Positions 27,440-38,823 are shown, counted from the first letter of the stretch. The stretch: 64,000 nt of DNA from Legionella jamestowniensis (GCF_001467745.1 NZ_LNYG01000012.1:228371-292370), one strand, 5' to 3'. The notes: a model not told the origin generated them from the sequence alone. A program made the numbers and translations.

Positions 27440-28528
27440 CTAAGCGTAATGCTGGCCAAAGCGGTTAGCCAATACATCTGCCAAACGGAAATTCTCCTGT
27501 AGTACCAAGCCATGATATTCATTAGCCTGGCCCAATACTAAATCGACTACCGCACAAACGCCAGACGCTGTACTCACTTGAATGGCTGACCACTCCAACC
27601 CACGAATTTCTTGCGGATAAACTTTTTTCACATAGCTTTTTTCAGTAAGCTCACCTTGCTTCATGCCCTCAACGGTGACATACACAATAACGATATCTTG
27701 ATAGGTTTTGGGGATAGCACGTTCTAAAATACGTTTCAATGTATCACGATCTTCATTGAGTTTAAGATCATTCATTAGTAAACGCATTTTTTCGCAATGG
27801 CCAGGATAACGCATTGTTTTATAATTTAAACTTTGTATTTTACCCTCATAAAGCTCAGCTAAACTTCCCAAACCACCTGAAGTGTTGAAAGCTTCGTACT
27901 CACAACCATCAATCTGAATAGACTCAAGACCTTCTAGAGGCTTTAGAATAGTAGGCTTACCCGTTTCGATACCGTAACAGGGATTACCATATTCATTGAT
28001 AACCCCATCCGTAGACCATGTTAAAGAATAGTGTAGCGCATTACTGGCGCGTTGAGGTAAAGCACCGACGCGTAATTTAGCATGGTGACATTCTTCAAAT
28101 TCTTTCATTAAGCTATTAGCCGCAATGCTAATAAAGCCAGGAGCTAAACCACACTGAGGAACAAACGCCGTATTTGCCCCTTCGGCAATAATTTTTACTG
28201 CCTCCGTTACAGAAGTATCTTCCGTAAGATCAAAATAATGGGCTTTTGCTGCTTTTGCCGCTTTTGCGACATGCGTATTTAAGAAATAAGGAAGGCTTGA
28301 AATAACTGCGATAATATTATTTTTTTCAAGGTAATTTTGCGTTGCTACTTCATCCTTGACGTCCAAAGCGACTGTTTTTATGTCAGGGATCGCCTGCAAT
28401 AAACGGCTTACATCCGTACCAGAAAATTCCAAATCGGCCAAATGAATTTGATAATCACCGCTGTCTGCTAACAAACAGGCGATTAAACTCCCGATTTTCC
28501 CAGCGCCGGTAATCATAACGTTGTACAT
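27440..28528 (-). CDS. Saccharopine dehydrogenase family protein
   Basis: A 362-aa oxidoreductase. The N-terminal Rossmann motif is VMITGAGKIGSLIACLLADS, followed by YFDLTEDTSVTEAV and APGFISIAANSLM as in saccharopine/homospermidine-type enzymes. The ATG at 28528 is chosen because AAGGAG lies about 10 bp upstream; the frame is open for 14 more codons to 28570, but that extension covers the ribosome-binding site. Together with the ALDH7-like gene 9 bp downstream it probably forms a lysine-degradation operon. Confidence 0.88.
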   Translation of the reverse strand: MYNVMITGAGKIGSLIACLLADSGDYQIHLADLEFSGTDVSRLLQAIPDIKTVALDVKDEVATQNYLEKNNIIAVISSLPYFLNTHVAKAAKAAKAHYFDLTEDTSVTEAVKIIAEGANTAFVPQCGLAPGFISIAANSLMKEFEECHHAKLRVGALPQRASNALHYSLTWSTDGVINEYGNPCYGIETGKPTILKPLEGLESIQIDGCEYEAFNTSGGLGSLAELYEGKIQSLNYKTMRYPGHCEKMRLLMNDLKLNEDRDTLKRILERAIPKTYQDIVIVYVTVEGMKQGELTEKSYVKKVYPQEIRGLEWSAIQVSTASGVCAVVDLVLGQANEYHGLVLQENFRLADVLANRFGQHYA

Positions 28529-28738
28529 ATTACATCCTTCTCCTTTGTAAAACGAGCCGTCATCGTACACTAAAAAAACGGTACTTGGATATAGGTTTAG
28601 ACCCTAAAGTTATTGCCAAGCTGCAATCCTAGAAACATTACCTTACTTTTACTAATCTTATGAATTATTTGTAGAAATCTTGACCTTTACTCATTAGTGT
28701 TCTATCGTCCTGTCGTTTAAGTTAAAGCGCATAAATCT

Positions 28739-30277
28739 ATGAATCAAATTGCTTCAGTTCAAAAGCTGTCGTTAATTTCGGCAAAAACAATTAATTATGC
28801 CCACCTTCTGCGCGCTTTTTTTGTTGGCTTAATGCTACCGTTAGGCTTTGCACCTTTTCATATCCCTGGCGCAGCCATTCTAAGTATCGCATTTTTTTAT
28901 GCACAACTTACCAATCCACAAACCCCTCATCCTGTTTTAAATGGGCTTTTTTATGGCTTGGGATATTTTGGCCTGGGTATTTCCTGGGTCTATGTCAGTA
29001 TTCATGAATATGGCCACCTTAATAGCCTCATATCAGCACTGATTACATTATTTTTTCTTCTTTACCTCTCGTTATTCCCCGCATTGATGGTGGGCGTTTT
29101 TAAGAAACTGGCCAGCCCACGCCTGCCTGTCTATTCTTGTTTTTTATTTAGCGCGCTGTGGATTTTATTTGAATATTTACGCGCAACATTGTTTAGTGGT
29201 TTTCCATGGCTTCTCTTGGGATTTGGACAGTTTGATGCACCCAGCAAGTTTCTTCTTCCTGTACTGGGTGTATTTGGAGTAGGTTTTTTAACTTGCCTCG
29301 CTGCTTCTTTACTTGCAGTAAGCATGCAATTTACTGGAATCAAACGCTACGGTGTACAAATTATTTTTGTCATCCTACTTTTATCTCCTTATGTTTTTAA
29401 GTTTATAAACTGGTCTTCACAAACTGCACAACCTCTTTCAGTCAGCGTTATTCAAGCCAATTTATCCATGCGTGATAAATGGGATGAGAATTTATTCTGG
29501 CAATTACTGCAACATTATCAAACTGAAACTGAAAAATTGCTGGGTACACAGTTAATCGTTATGCCAGAATCAGCTATTCCATTGCCACCAAGTTATATTG
29601 AAGATTTTCTTCAAAATCTACATCAGAAGGCCAAAGACTCTGGCAGCGCTATCTTGTTAGGCATTCCCAAACCTACCCGGCACGATGAAAATTCTTATTA
29701 CAATGCGTTAATTAGTTTGGGTAGGGCAAAAGGCTCTTATCTTAAACAACATCTTGTACCGTTTGGTGAGTATATCCCTTCAGCACTGCAAACGATTAGT
29801 GAATGGTTAGCTGTCCCTGATGCTAATCTTGTTCCCGGTCAAACAAATCAACCACTGGTAAAAGTGCAGAAACATTCTATTGCTACTTTAATTTGTTATG
29901 AGCTTGCCTACGGCGATTTGCTGCGTCAACAATTACCTAGCGCAGAATGGATTGTTTCAATTAGCGATGATGGCTGGTTTGGGCATTCATTGGCAATGTA
30001 CCAGCAATTGCAAATGGCTCAAGTGCGCTCCCTTCAAACAGGACGATATCAGGTGGTCGCAAATAATGACGGATTATCCTCACTCATTGACAATCAGGGT
30101 GAGCTGGTTGCTTCTTTACCTGCCTTTAGTGCTGGCACGCTTAAAGCAACATTACTACCAATGCGTGGAACTACTTTTTGGGTGGTCTTTGGCGATAAAC
30201 CCACCCTCTTTTTTTGTTTAACAATTGTTCTTTTTTATAGCTTTTATTGTATATTTATATCCAAACCAAATCATTAA
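28739..30277 (+). CDS. lnt: Apolipoprotein N-acyltransferase
   Basis: A 512-aa inner-membrane enzyme that adds the third acyl chain to lipoproteins. Six or more membrane segments fill the first 220 residues. The periplasmic nitrilase-like domain shows the catalytic Glu in VMPESAIPLP, Lys in YLKQHLVPFGEYIP and Cys in TLICYELAYGD. A last membrane segment ends the protein. In E. coli lnt follows ybeX; here it lies before leuS, while ybeZYX-type genes are at 61.5-63.8 kb. Confidence 0.96.
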   Translation: MNQIASVQKLSLISAKTINYAHLLRAFFVGLMLPLGFAPFHIPGAAILSIAFFYAQLTNPQTPHPVLNGLFYGLGYFGLGISWVYVSIHEYGHLNSLISALITLFFLLYLSLFPALMVGVFKKLASPRLPVYSCFLFSALWILFEYLRATLFSGFPWLLLGFGQFDAPSKFLLPVLGVFGVGFLTCLAASLLAVSMQFTGIKRYGVQIIFVILLLSPYVFKFINWSSQTAQPLSVSVIQANLSMRDKWDENLFWQLLQHYQTETEKLLGTQLIVMPESAIPLPPSYIEDFLQNLHQKAKDSGSAILLGIPKPTRHDENSYYNALISLGRAKGSYLKQHLVPFGEYIPSALQTISEWLAVPDANLVPGQTNQPLVKVQKHSIATLICYELAYGDLLRQQLPSAEWIVSISDDGWFGHSLAMYQQLQMAQVRSLQTGRYQVVANNDGLSSLIDNQGELVASLPAFSAGTLKATLLPMRGTTFWVVFGDKPTLFFCLTIVLFYSFYCIFISKPNH

Positions 30278-30341
30278 CTATTGCTGCAAAGCACAAGAGA
30301 CGCTATCCTTACCAGCCCTACTGTAATATTAATAAGTAACT

Positions 30342-32813
30342 ATGGATAACAGCTATAAACCGTGTGAAGTTGAAGAACAAGCTCAGCAATATTGGCAAAA
30401 AAAACAATCATTTAATGTTTCTGAAGACTTAAATAAGGAAAAATTTTACTGCTTATCCATGTTCCCTTACCCAAGTGGTACATTACATATGGGACATGTT
30501 AGAAACTATACCTTAGGGGATGTGATAGCCCGCTATCAACGTGCTTTGGGAAAAAATGTTTTACAACCTATCGGCTGGGATGCTTTTGGTTTACCCGCTG
30601 AAAATGCAGCGATCAAACATGGTATACACCCTGCTGAATGGACCCAAAAGAATATTGCTTCAATGAAAGAACAATTCCTACGCCTAGGGAATGCCTACGA
30701 TTGGAAGCGTGAAATTGCTACTTGCGATCCTGACTATTACCGCTGGGAACAATGGTTCTTTATTCAGTTATTTGAAAAAGGTCTTGTTTATAAGAAAAAT
30801 GCAGTGGTTAACTGGGATCCTGTCGACCAAACAGTACTGGCGAATGAACAGGTTGTCGATGGCCGCGGTTGGCGCTCTGGCGCTTTGGTTGAGCGGCGTG
30901 AGATTTCTCAATGGTTTATTAAAATTACCGCCTATGCCGATGAATTATTAAATGATCTTGACATTCTTGATGAGTGGCCCGCTCAAGTCAAACAAATGCA
31001 AAGAAATTGGATTGGGCGTTCGGAAGGCTGTGAAATCAGCTTTAAGGTAACCAATTTTCCTAAGCGTCTCAAAATTTATACTACCCGCCCAGATACTTTA
31101 ATGGGTGTAACTTATCTTGCTGTAGCACCTGATCATCCTCTTGCTAAAGAAGTCGCTACAAATAACTCAGATATTCAAGATTTCATTGCCAGCTGCCAGG
31201 GAGTTCGCATGGCTGAGGCGGACATAGCAACTATGGAAAAACGAGGGATTGCTACAGGAATGACGGCAATTCATCCTGTGACTGGCCAGGAAATACCTAT
31301 CTGGATAGCCAACTTCGTATTGATGCAATACGGCTCTGGGGCTGTTATGGCAGTCCCTGCCCATGATCAGCGCGATTGGGAGTTTGCGCAAAAGTACAAC
31401 CTGCCCCTTAAAGAAGTAATCATTCCGCTGGATGGCAGTAAACACGATTACACAAAATCAGCCTTCACCCAAGAAGGAAAATTAATCCATTCAGGCCAGT
31501 TTGATGGCCTTACGTCAGCTGAGGCAACAAAAGAAATCGCTAACTATCTTGAGCATCATGATGCGGGTAAAATGACGATTAACTACCGCTTAAGAGACTG
31601 GGGAGTTTCTCGCCAACGCTATTGGGGAACCCCTATCCCCATGATTATCTGTGACGAATGTGGAATAGTTCCTGTTCCTGAAGAAGATTTACCAGTGACA
31701 TTGCCTTATGATGTACAGTTAACCGGCAGTGGCTCCCCTCTTGCTCAATGTAGTGAATTTGTTCAGACAACTTGCCCAAAATGCGGTGAAGAAGCCAGTC
31801 GTGAAACAGATACCTTCGATACTTTTGTTGAATCTTCCTGGTATTACGCCCGTTTTGCCTGCAAAGGTCAGGATAATGCGATGTTGGATGACCGAGCAAA
31901 ATATTGGACACCTGTTGATCAATATATTGGTGGTATTGAGCATGCAGTAATGCACTTACTTTACGCCCGCTTTTTTCATAAACTCATGCGTGATGAAGGC
32001 CTGGTGAACTCCGATGAGCCCTTTAAGGCCTTGTTAACGCAGGGTATGGTTCTCAAAGACGGCCATAAGATGTCCAAATCCCTAGGTAATGTGGTCGACC
32101 CTAATCATCTCATTGATACCTATGGTGCTGATACCGCTCGCTTGTTTGTAATGTTTGCAGCCCCACCTGAACAATCGCTGGAATGGTCTGATGCAGCCGT
32201 AGAGGGTGCTCATCGCTTTCTAAAGCGCATTTGGGCATTTGCCTATCAATACCAACAACTCCTTATAGAGATCAACGATACCATTTTATGCGGCAATGGC
32301 CACATTGACTGGCAACAGACCTCCTCACGTCTTAAAAAATCTCGTCTGGTAGTTCACCAAATTTTGTCGCAGGCGAGCATGGACTATGAGCGTCATCAAT
32401 TTAATACCGTTGTTTCTGGGTGTATGAAACTCTTCAATGAACTTTCTTCTTATCAGGTCGAAACGGAAGAAGACAAGTATTTCCTACACTCAGGAATGAG
32501 TATTCTCCTTCGTTTACTAGCCCCTATAACCCCTCATATTTGCCATCATTTATGGCAGCAGCTTGGTTTCGAGAAAGCTATTATTGATGCTTCATGGCCA
32601 AAAGTAGATAAAAGTGCTTTAAAAACTGATGAACTGGATTTCGTAGTTCAAGTTAACGGGAAACTACGTGCACAATTCACGGCAAGTAGTGATACGGGTG
32701 AAAACGAATTGATCGAGTTGGCCAAGCAGCATGTTAACAACTTCCTTGAGGAAAAACCGGTTAAAAAAGCAGTGGTAGTTGCCCATCGCCAATTAATCAA
32801 CCTGGTTATCTAG
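30342..32813 (+). CDS. leuS: Leucyl-tRNA synthetase
   Basis: An 823-aa class I aminoacyl-tRNA synthetase of bacterial length. It has the HIGH motif in [15 protein letters not shown], the zinc-binding segment with CDECG and CPKCGEE, the editing domain ([19 protein letters not shown]) and the KMSKS loop [12 protein letters not shown]. It heads a conserved leuS-lptE-holA-nadD run, with gaps of a few bases. Confidence 0.98.
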   Translation: MDNSYKPCEVEEQAQQYWQKKQSFNVSEDLNKEKFYCLSMFPYPSGTLHMGHVRNYTLGDVIARYQRALGKNVLQPIGWDAFGLPAENAAIKHGIHPAEWTQKNIASMKEQFLRLGNAYDWKREIATCDPDYYRWEQWFFIQLFEKGLVYKKNAVVNWDPVDQTVLANEQVVDGRGWRSGALVERREISQWFIKITAYADELLNDLDILDEWPAQVKQMQRNWIGRSEGCEISFKVTNFPKRLKIYTTRPDTLMGVTYLAVAPDHPLAKEVATNNSDIQDFIASCQGVRMAEADIATMEKRGIATGMTAIHPVTGQEIPIWIANFVLMQYGSGAVMAVPAHDQRDWEFAQKYNLPLKEVIIPLDGSKHDYTKSAFTQEGKLIHSGQFDGLTSAEATKEIANYLEHHDAGKMTINYRLRDWGVSRQRYWGTPIPMIICDECGIVPVPEEDLPVTLPYDVQLTGSGSPLAQCSEFVQTTCPKCGEEASRETDTFDTFVESSWYYARFACKGQDNAMLDDRAKYWTPVDQYIGGIEHAVMHLLYARFFHKLMRDEGLVNSDEPFKALLTQGMVLKDGHKMSKSLGNVVDPNHLIDTYGADTARLFVMFAAPPEQSLEWSDAAVEGAHRFLKRIWAFAYQYQQLLIEINDTILCGNGHIDWQQTSSRLKKSRLVVHQILSQASMDYERHQFNTVVSGCMKLFNELSSYQVETEEDKYFLHSGMSILLRLLAPITPHICHHLWQQLGFEKAIIDASWPKVDKSALKTDELDFVVQVNGKLRAQFTASSDTGENELIELAKQHVNNFLEEKPVKKAVVVAHRQLINLVI

Positions 32814-32815
32814 CC

Positions 32816-33334
32816 ATGATGAAACGTTTTCTGCTGTGTTTATTAATTAGTTTATTAGTCAGCTGTGGTTTTCACTTACGTGGAATGGCCGATTTGCCTT
32901 CTTGGCTTAACAACATTGCAATTGTTATAAAAGATGCCCACGAGGATCTTCAAAATCGAATTAAAGATCAATTGGAAGGGTATAATCTTTCCGTGATTGA
33001 GAATCCGGCGCAAGCAAGTTATTTGTTGATTATTGAAAAAGACAGCTACAGGCAAGAAATTACTAATATAAGTGCAAGCACAGCACCCAGACAATATTTA
33101 TTAACCTATGAAGTACAGTTCTCTTTAGTGCAGATAAAAGGTAAACCTATAATCTCTTCAGCGCATGTATTTGTAACTCGACAAATTACTATTAATAATG
33201 ACAGAATCTTAGGTTCTGATGCAGAAGAAACATTGTTGAAAAATGAGATGCGGGCTGATGCCGCGATGCAGATTGTTAATCGCCTAAGCCAGGCAAAGAA
33301 TAGTTACGTTTTAGCAAAGACGAAAAATAATTAA
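32816..33334 (+). CDS. lptE: LPS-assembly lipoprotein LptE
   Basis: A 172-aa outer-membrane lipoprotein that plugs the LptD barrel for LPS export. The signal peptide ends in the lipobox LLVSC, followed by GFHLRG as in LptE/RlpB. Position between leuS and holA, 2 bp after leuS, agrees. The body is weakly conserved, as usual in this family. Confidence 0.93.
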   Translation: MMKRFLLCLLISLLVSCGFHLRGMADLPSWLNNIAIVIKDAHEDLQNRIKDQLEGYNLSVIENPAQASYLLIIEKDSYRQEITNISASTAPRQYLLTYEVQFSLVQIKGKPIISSAHVFVTRQITINNDRILGSDAEETLLKNEMRADAAMQIVNRLSQAKNSYVLAKTKNN

Positions 33335-33339
33335 ATAGT

Positions 33340-34362
33340 ATGCTTATCAAACAACAGGCTTTAGATAACTATCTTAGTCGCAACCCTTTTGCTGCGATTT
33401 ACATCCTTTTTGGCCAAGATCATTTTTTATTAACGGAAGCTGCCACCACAATTAAACACCGCTGGCAACAACAAAACACGGATACAGAGCAATCAGTAAT
33501 CGATATCAATTCTCCCTCAGATTGGGGTCTTGTTGAGGAAAAAGCGAATAGCTACTCGCTATTTTCTTCCTTTACATTGCTAGATGTTCGTTATGAAAAG
33601 CAAACATTAGATGCAACAGGCAAACATTTTATTTCTAACTACATTCAGAATATAAATCCTTCCTGTTTGCTTCTTGTTCGCTCTCCTAATTTGACAACCA
33701 AACAATTGCAAAGTTTTACTAACCATAAAGCGATTCATGTTATTCAAGCTCAGCCTTTAAATAGTATGGCCACGCAGCAATGGATTAAAGAACAATTGGT
33801 AACACGAGGAATAAAATTTGAAGCAGAGCTTCCGGCACTGATTTATCAATACACGCAAGGCAATATGCTAGCCTGTGCACAGGCTGTAGAAAAAATTCAT
33901 CTAATTGCTGATGAATCTGTGTTAACGCTTACCACAGCCAAGGAACAACTGATTGATCAATGTAATTATCAATTATATGAGTTAAGTGACGCCTGTTTAT
34001 TACAAGATGCTAATAAAGTTATTCAGCATCTTCGTTATGCCCACGATAGCAATACAGAACCCACACTTATTTTATGGTTATTAGCACAAGATATACGTTA
34101 TTTATTGCAACTGATCGAAATTACTGAGCAATCAATTCCTTTTTCCACCGCCTGTACTCAGCTAAAAATATGGGCACAAAAAAGCAAGTTATATCAGCCA
34201 GCTATTAAACGGTTATCGAAAGAGCTTCTTATGCAGTTATTGCGGTTTTGTAAAATGGTTGATGAACAGATAAAATCAAATCAAAATAGTCAAATTTGGC
34301 CCGGTTTAGAGAGAGTTGCCCTTTCCCTCTGCCTGGGTAAAAAAGTAGGTCATCTTGGATAA
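33340..34362 (+). CDS. holA: DNA polymerase III delta subunit
   Basis: A 340-aa clamp-loader subunit that opens the beta sliding clamp. The N-terminus IYILFGQDHFLLTEA and the C-terminal helical collar (ELLMQLLRFCKMVDEQIKSN) are typical of HolA. It follows lptE by 5 bp and overlaps nadD by 8 bp. Confidence 0.94.
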   Translation: MLIKQQALDNYLSRNPFAAIYILFGQDHFLLTEAATTIKHRWQQQNTDTEQSVIDINSPSDWGLVEEKANSYSLFSSFTLLDVRYEKQTLDATGKHFISNYIQNINPSCLLLVRSPNLTTKQLQSFTNHKAIHVIQAQPLNSMATQQWIKEQLVTRGIKFEAELPALIYQYTQGNMLACAQAVEKIHLIADESVLTLTTAKEQLIDQCNYQLYELSDACLLQDANKVIQHLRYAHDSNTEPTLILWLLAQDIRYLLQLIEITEQSIPFSTACTQLKIWAQKSKLYQPAIKRLSKELLMQLLRFCKMVDEQIKSNQNSQIWPGLERVALSLCLGKKVGHLG

Positions 34363-35023
34363 TATAATCATTTACGGCGGTACTTTTGATCCTGTTCATA
34401 ATGGACATCTAAACGTCGCAAATAATATTCAGAACTATTTTCACTTTGATCAATTCATATTCCTGCCCTGCAAAACCCCCGTACTCAAAGATAAAGCAGT
34501 TGCAACTGCAACCCAACGAATTGAAATGTTGGAGCTTGCTCTGAAAAAAAAGGACAGCAACTTTACCATTGACTTATCTGAAGTTACTCGGGATTCCCCC
34601 TCTTACATGGTCTCTACTTTAGAGCACTTTCGCCAAAAACTTGGAGAAAAAATAGCAATAACATTGTTGATGGGATTAGATACTTTTCTTCAACTTCCCA
34701 AATGGTATCAATGGGAAAAGTTATTATCGCTCGCCAACCTGCTAATTATACAGCGCCCAGGTACCTGTGATATTAATCTTCCAGAAGAAATAAACCAAGT
34801 GTTACTTGCTCATGAAGTGCATAACGACAAAGCCATTAAAATACACCCCTCAGGCTTAATTTATCGTCATAACGCTGGAGATTTCAACATTTCCTCTACC
34901 TGGTTGAGGCATCAATTGGCTAAAAATGGTGATGTTTCAGATTGCATTCCTAAAAAAGTGCTGGATTATATTCAAAAAAATAATTTATATAAGTTTAGAG
35001 TACCGAATGGTAACATAAAGTGA
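34355..35023 (+). CDS. nadD: Nicotinate-nucleotide adenylyltransferase
   Basis: A 222-aa enzyme of NAD synthesis. The nucleotidyltransferase motif IIYGGTFDPVHNGHL is at the N-terminus and FNISSTWLRHQLA near the end. The start is a TTG at 34355, inside the last codons of holA; no ATG fits before the GGTFDPVHNGH motif. The pair is probably translationally coupled. Confidence 0.95.
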   Translation: MDNIIIYGGTFDPVHNGHLNVANNIQNYFHFDQFIFLPCKTPVLKDKAVATATQRIEMLELALKKKDSNFTIDLSEVTRDSPSYMVSTLEHFRQKLGEKIAITLLMGLDTFLQLPKWYQWEKLLSLANLLIIQRPGTCDINLPEEINQVLLAHEVHNDKAIKIHPSGLIYRHNAGDFNISSTWLRHQLAKNGDVSDCIPKKVLDYIQKNNLYKFRVPNGNIK

Positions 35024-35025
35024 TG

Positions 35026-35065
35026 AGGTTTGATCCTCTGGATACCAAGGACGAGTCGGGGTAAG
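35026..35065. repeat. Decayed family B repeat
   Basis: GGATACCAAGGACGAGTCGG (35039-35058) looks like a mutated copy of the family B unit GGATACCGCGAACAAGTCGC. It lies between the convergent nadD and cvpA genes. Confidence 0.35.
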
Positions 35066-35112
35066 CCGGAAGACTTTCATCTATGCAGAAATAATAGCAA
35101 GTATATTTTAAT

Positions 35113-35751
35113 TTAAGTATCGGAAAGCTCAAAGTCCTCGGGGCTTGCCAATATGCTTTCTTTATTTGGCTGTGCCTGCAAGGAAATTTGCCCATCAGCT
35201 TGAGACGTTGCATGAGCAGGCTGTTGAATATCTGAGCTCGTGGAGGGCAAGGGTAACGAATGATCAAAAACTTTAATTTGTTTTACAAATTCCGGCATCA
35301 AATCATAAAGCCAAGTTACAACAGGCTCGAATTTGGCATAAAGGGTTGAATGGCTTGCATATTCTTGATAAGGCAAGGAGGTCATCCTAACAACCAGCAT
35401 AATCAATGCTACAATGAAAACACCTCGGACAAAACCAAACCCCATACCAAGCATTCGGTCGGTACCGCTTAGTCCTGAGCGTTTCAAAATAAAGCTTAAA
35501 AATGCATTGATGATACCACCGGCAATTAATGTGGCTATTAATATTACAATAAATGCGGTAGCTGTTCTTGCTGTTTTATCCTGGATGTATTTTTGTAGCC
35601 AGGGATCTAAACTTTGCGAATAACTAAAGGCAAGCCAAATGGCTAAAACCCAGACTGCAAGCGCAATTAATTCTTTTATAAAGCCACGGATAAGGCCAGT
35701 TAAAACAGATAAGCCAATAACTGCAATAATTAGCAAATCAACCCATTGCAT
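35113..35751 (-). CDS. cvpA: CvpA family membrane protein
   Basis: A 212-aa inner-membrane protein with four hydrophobic segments in the first 120 residues. It carries the family signature VDLLIIAVIGLSVLTGLIRG at the N-terminus and GMGFGFVRGVFIVALI. The last 60 residues are a polar tail. It is the last gene of the accD-folC-dedD-cvpA block, in the same order as in E. coli, but purF does not follow. Confidence 0.93.
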   Translation of the reverse strand: MQWVDLLIIAVIGLSVLTGLIRGFIKELIALAVWVLAIWLAFSYSQSLDPWLQKYIQDKTARTATAFIVILIATLIAGGIINAFLSFILKRSGLSGTDRMLGMGFGFVRGVFIVALIMLVVRMTSLPYQEYASHSTLYAKFEPVVTWLYDLMPEFVKQIKVFDHSLPLPSTSSDIQQPAHATSQADGQISLQAQPNKESILASPEDFELSDT

Positions 35752-35753
35752 GC

Positions 35754-36503
35754 TTAACTGACCCCTGTAGTGACAATAAATCCTTTAATTTGCATAACAC
35801 TTGCGAGTTGTTGTTGTAATAGTTTTGCTTGATCTTTTGGACGACCTTGGCCAACAATAACTTTATAAACCATTCCTTGAGGCGTGCTTACCCGGTTATA
35901 GCTTGCTTTATATCCTTTTGACCTTAATTTCGAAACCAGGGCATCGGCATTTTTTTGCTTTGAGAAAGTTGCCAGCTGCACAGCATACAAATCTTTTACA
36001 ATAGGCGTTTGTACTCTCGATTTGGCTACCTGGACAGATTTTGCTGCAGGCTTACTTTTTGCAGCCACAGAAACCCTTTTAGGTGTAACAGTTGAAGTTG
36101 TTACTTTTTTGGTAGCTGCTGCAACGACAGTTGATTTTTGTTTAGCAACCTGGGTTGGCTGGACTTTCGCTTTAGCCACCATAGGCCCAACTGCTTCTTT
36201 AACATCATTTAATTGACTGAGGGATTCTGCTTTTGCAAGTGCTGGCCCCGCTGTCTCTTTGGGAATATCCGGAATTTCTACGTGCGCGACTTTAACCGTT
36301 TTAAACATTTCCTGTTCATCAGGCATCGCCACCTTGGGTGGAATTGGCTTGGGTGGTAGCTTAACAGAAACACTAACGTTATCATCAATGCGTTGATTGG
36401 ATTTTTTTATTATTGCGGGTGCAAAAATAGCAGCTATAGATAAAATAACAGCAAGACCTATAAGCCGATGCTTTACACGCTCATCCATCACTAGTTTCAT
36501 CAT
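35754..36503 (-). CDS. dedD: SPOR-domain protein, DedD-like
   Basis: A 249-aa protein with an N-terminal membrane anchor (LIGLAVILSIAAIFAPAII), a long Lys/Val/Ala-rich linker and a C-terminal SPOR domain (DLYAVQLATFSKQKNADALV). SPOR domains bind denuded septal peptidoglycan, so it should act at the division site. It lies between folC and cvpA, the same place as E. coli dedD. Confidence 0.92.
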   Translation of the reverse strand: MMKLVMDERVKHRLIGLAVILSIAAIFAPAIIKKSNQRIDDNVSVSVKLPPKPIPPKVAMPDEQEMFKTVKVAHVEIPDIPKETAGPALAKAESLSQLNDVKEAVGPMVAKAKVQPTQVAKQKSTVVAAATKKVTTSTVTPKRVSVAAKSKPAAKSVQVAKSRVQTPIVKDLYAVQLATFSKQKNADALVSKLRSKGYKASYNRVSTPQGMVYKVIVGQGRPKDQAKLLQQQLASVMQIKGFIVTTGVS

Positions 36504-36509
36504 CTCTCC

Positions 36510-37778
36510 TCAGCTCTGGTTGGTATTACATACAGCAGGCAGTACTTGCCCTACAGTAAAAAATGAACCATAAACTACGATTAAATCACCTATGCTAGCA
36601 CCATTGCAAGCAGCCTGGTATGCCAGCAGAGGATTCGCATAGCAAAATGGTACTATATCATAAATACGAAAGGCTGCGCCAAATTGTTCCTCCTTCGCAG
36701 CCCGCTTTCCTGTTAAAAGGCAAGGATACCAGTGCTCAACTATCTCAAATAGGGGCTCGATTAATGCGGGAATATTTTTATCTTCTAAGGCTGAAAAAAC
36801 GGCGTGAATAGCGCCCTTCCAATGCAAATTTTTAAGATAACTTGCAAGATAATTAACCGCCTGCGGATTGTGTGAAACATCGAGTAATGTAGCGACTTTG
36901 CCGTTTATAAGCTGTAACCGCCCTGGTAAAAACAAATTATTTAGACTATCGACAACACAGGAAGAACTCACTGGTAACACAGGTTGCAAACAATGGGTAG
37001 CCATGACAGCGGCTGCAATGGAATTTGCATGAAGTACGGGACGTTTTAACCGAATAACCTGATCACCCTCTACCCTAACTTCAAGCATTTTATCATCCTG
37101 CTGATAATCATAAGCGATACCGAGCCTATGAAGTGGACAATTGAGAGATGAGGCTGTATTTATAACACTTTTTGGAGGATTTTTATCGGCGTAAACAACT
37201 GGTTTTGCATGCCGCAAAATACCTGCCTTTTCATAACCTATTGATTCTTTATCATTTCCTAAGTATTCCTGGTGATCCAAATCAATTGTTGTAATAATTG
37301 CTAAGTCAGAATCAATAATATTGGTTGCGTCAAGGCGTCCCCCAAGACCTACCTCAAGAAGTAAAATATCAATAGGATACTTCTTGAAATACCATAATGC
37401 CGCCAGTGTTGCCATTTCAAAATAGGTTAGAAAAACTGAACCCCTTCCTTCTTCTATGGTACAAAAACCTTCAGCTAACTCGCTATCTGTAATGGGTTTC
37501 TGGTTAATTTTTATGCGTTCATTGAATGAAACTACATGAGGTGAGGTATAACTGGCCACTTGAAAACCAGCCGTTTTGTAAATCGCTTCAAGTGCAGCGA
37601 CAACAGAGCCCTTGCCATTCGTACCTGCAATAGAAACTACTTTCGTTGGTAATTGTAGTAAATCAAGAGATTCAGCAACTTTTTTAATACGCTCTAATCC
37701 TAGCTGAATCTCTTGTTGATGGCGCGTTTCAAGATAACACAACCATTCTCTTACGGTAAAATGTTTATATTGCTTCAT
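36510..37778 (-). CDS. folC: Folylpolyglutamate synthase / dihydrofolate synthase
   Basis: A 422-aa Mur-ligase-family enzyme that glutamylates folates. It has the ATP-binding loop [29 protein letters not shown] and [14 protein letters not shown] (as DVSHNPQ). The ATG at 37778 gives the typical N-terminus [17 protein letters not shown]; the frame is open to 37829, well inside accD. It overlaps accD by 14 bp. Confidence 0.95.
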   Translation of the reverse strand: MKQYKHFTVREWLCYLETRHQQEIQLGLERIKKVAESLDLLQLPTKVVSIAGTNGKGSVVAALEAIYKTAGFQVASYTSPHVVSFNERIKINQKPITDSELAEGFCTIEEGRGSVFLTYFEMATLAALWYFKKYPIDILLLEVGLGGRLDATNIIDSDLAIITTIDLDHQEYLGNDKESIGYEKAGILRHAKPVVYADKNPPKSVINTASSLNCPLHRLGIAYDYQQDDKMLEVRVEGDQVIRLKRPVLHANSIAAAVMATHCLQPVLPVSSSCVVDSLNNLFLPGRLQLINGKVATLLDVSHNPQAVNYLASYLKNLHWKGAIHAVFSALEDKNIPALIEPLFEIVEHWYPCLLTGKRAAKEEQFGAAFRIYDIVPFCYANPLLAYQAACNGASIGDLIVVYGSFFTVGQVLPAVCNTNQS

Positions 37779-38646
37779 CAAACGTGTCAACTGAATCTCG
37801 ATGTGAAAGTTTTGCAATGAACTCTGCAATGGTAGAACGTAAATTTTTACGCTCTACAATCATATCGATATGACCATGTTCAAGTAAGAACTCACTGCGT
37901 TGAAATCCTTCTGGTAAAGTCTGTCTTACCGTTTGTTCGATGACTCTCGGTCCGGCAAAACCAATGAGCGCATTGGGTTCAGCAATAATAATGTCGCCGA
38001 GACTGGCAAAACTGGCAGAAACACCACCCATTGTGGGATCGGTTAGAACGACAATAAAGGGTAAGCCTGTATCCTGAAATCGTGCAAGGGCTGCCGATGT
38101 CTTAGCCATCTGCATTAATGAAAAAAGTCCTTCTTGCATACGGGCACCGCCGCTTGCGGTAAAACAAATATAGGGGCGTCTTTCAGTGGTAGCCGCATCG
38201 ACTGCCCGGACAAATTTTTCGCCAACAGTAGCCCCCATGGATCCGCCCATAAAATTAAATTCAAACGCACTTACGACAACAGGCTGTCGTTTTAAAGTTC
38301 CTTTCACCACTATCAATGCTTCTTTTTCGCCAGTTGCCTTTTGAGCTTGGCTGATTCTATCTTTATATTTTTTGGAATCTTTGAATTTTAAACGATCAAT
38401 AGGCTCTAAATGGGCAGCGATTTCCTCTTGGCCTGCCTCGTCAAGAAACTGTGCAATTCGTTCACGTGCCAACAGTCGATGGTGATGATTACAATTAGGG
38501 CAAACAGAAAGATTTTTTACTAATTCACTACGATAAAGTACAGAGCTACAACCTAAACATTTAACCCAAAGTCCCTCAGGAACCCCCTTTTTTTGAGAGG
38601 TTTCAGTCCTAATTTTCGAAGGTAATAATTTTTTTAGCCAACTCAT
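37765..38646 (-). CDS. accD: Acetyl-CoA carboxylase carboxyltransferase beta subunit
   Basis: A 293-aa subunit of the carboxyltransferase that makes malonyl-CoA. It has the N-terminal zinc ribbon ([23 protein letters not shown]) and the crotonase-fold blocks [19 protein letters not shown] and [16 protein letters not shown]. The ATG at 38646 (MSWLKKLLP) is chosen because GGTGGA lies 8 bp upstream; an in-frame GTG at 38658 overlaps it. Confidence 0.97.
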   Translation of the reverse strand: MSWLKKLLPSKIRTETSQKKGVPEGLWVKCLGCSSVLYRSELVKNLSVCPNCNHHHRLLARERIAQFLDEAGQEEIAAHLEPIDRLKFKDSKKYKDRISQAQKATGEKEALIVVKGTLKRQPVVVSAFEFNFMGGSMGATVGEKFVRAVDAATTERRPYICFTASGGARMQEGLFSLMQMAKTSAALARFQDTGLPFIVVLTDPTMGGVSASFASLGDIIIAEPNALIGFAGPRVIEQTVRQTLPEGFQRSEFLLEHGHIDMIVERKNLRSTIAEFIAKLSHRDSVDTFDEAI

Positions 38647-38823
38647 AACAAAATCCACCAGTTTTTTAGCGCAATAGTATAACCTGAATTTAATTTAAGC
38701 GCTTGTTTTTATTGCGCTGCGTTAACAAAATTATCCAAAATAATGCTAAATGACCATTAAATTAACAGCATAATAAATCTCACTTTTTATCTCATTTTTT
38801 GTGTAAAAAATCGAGTTAAACCC

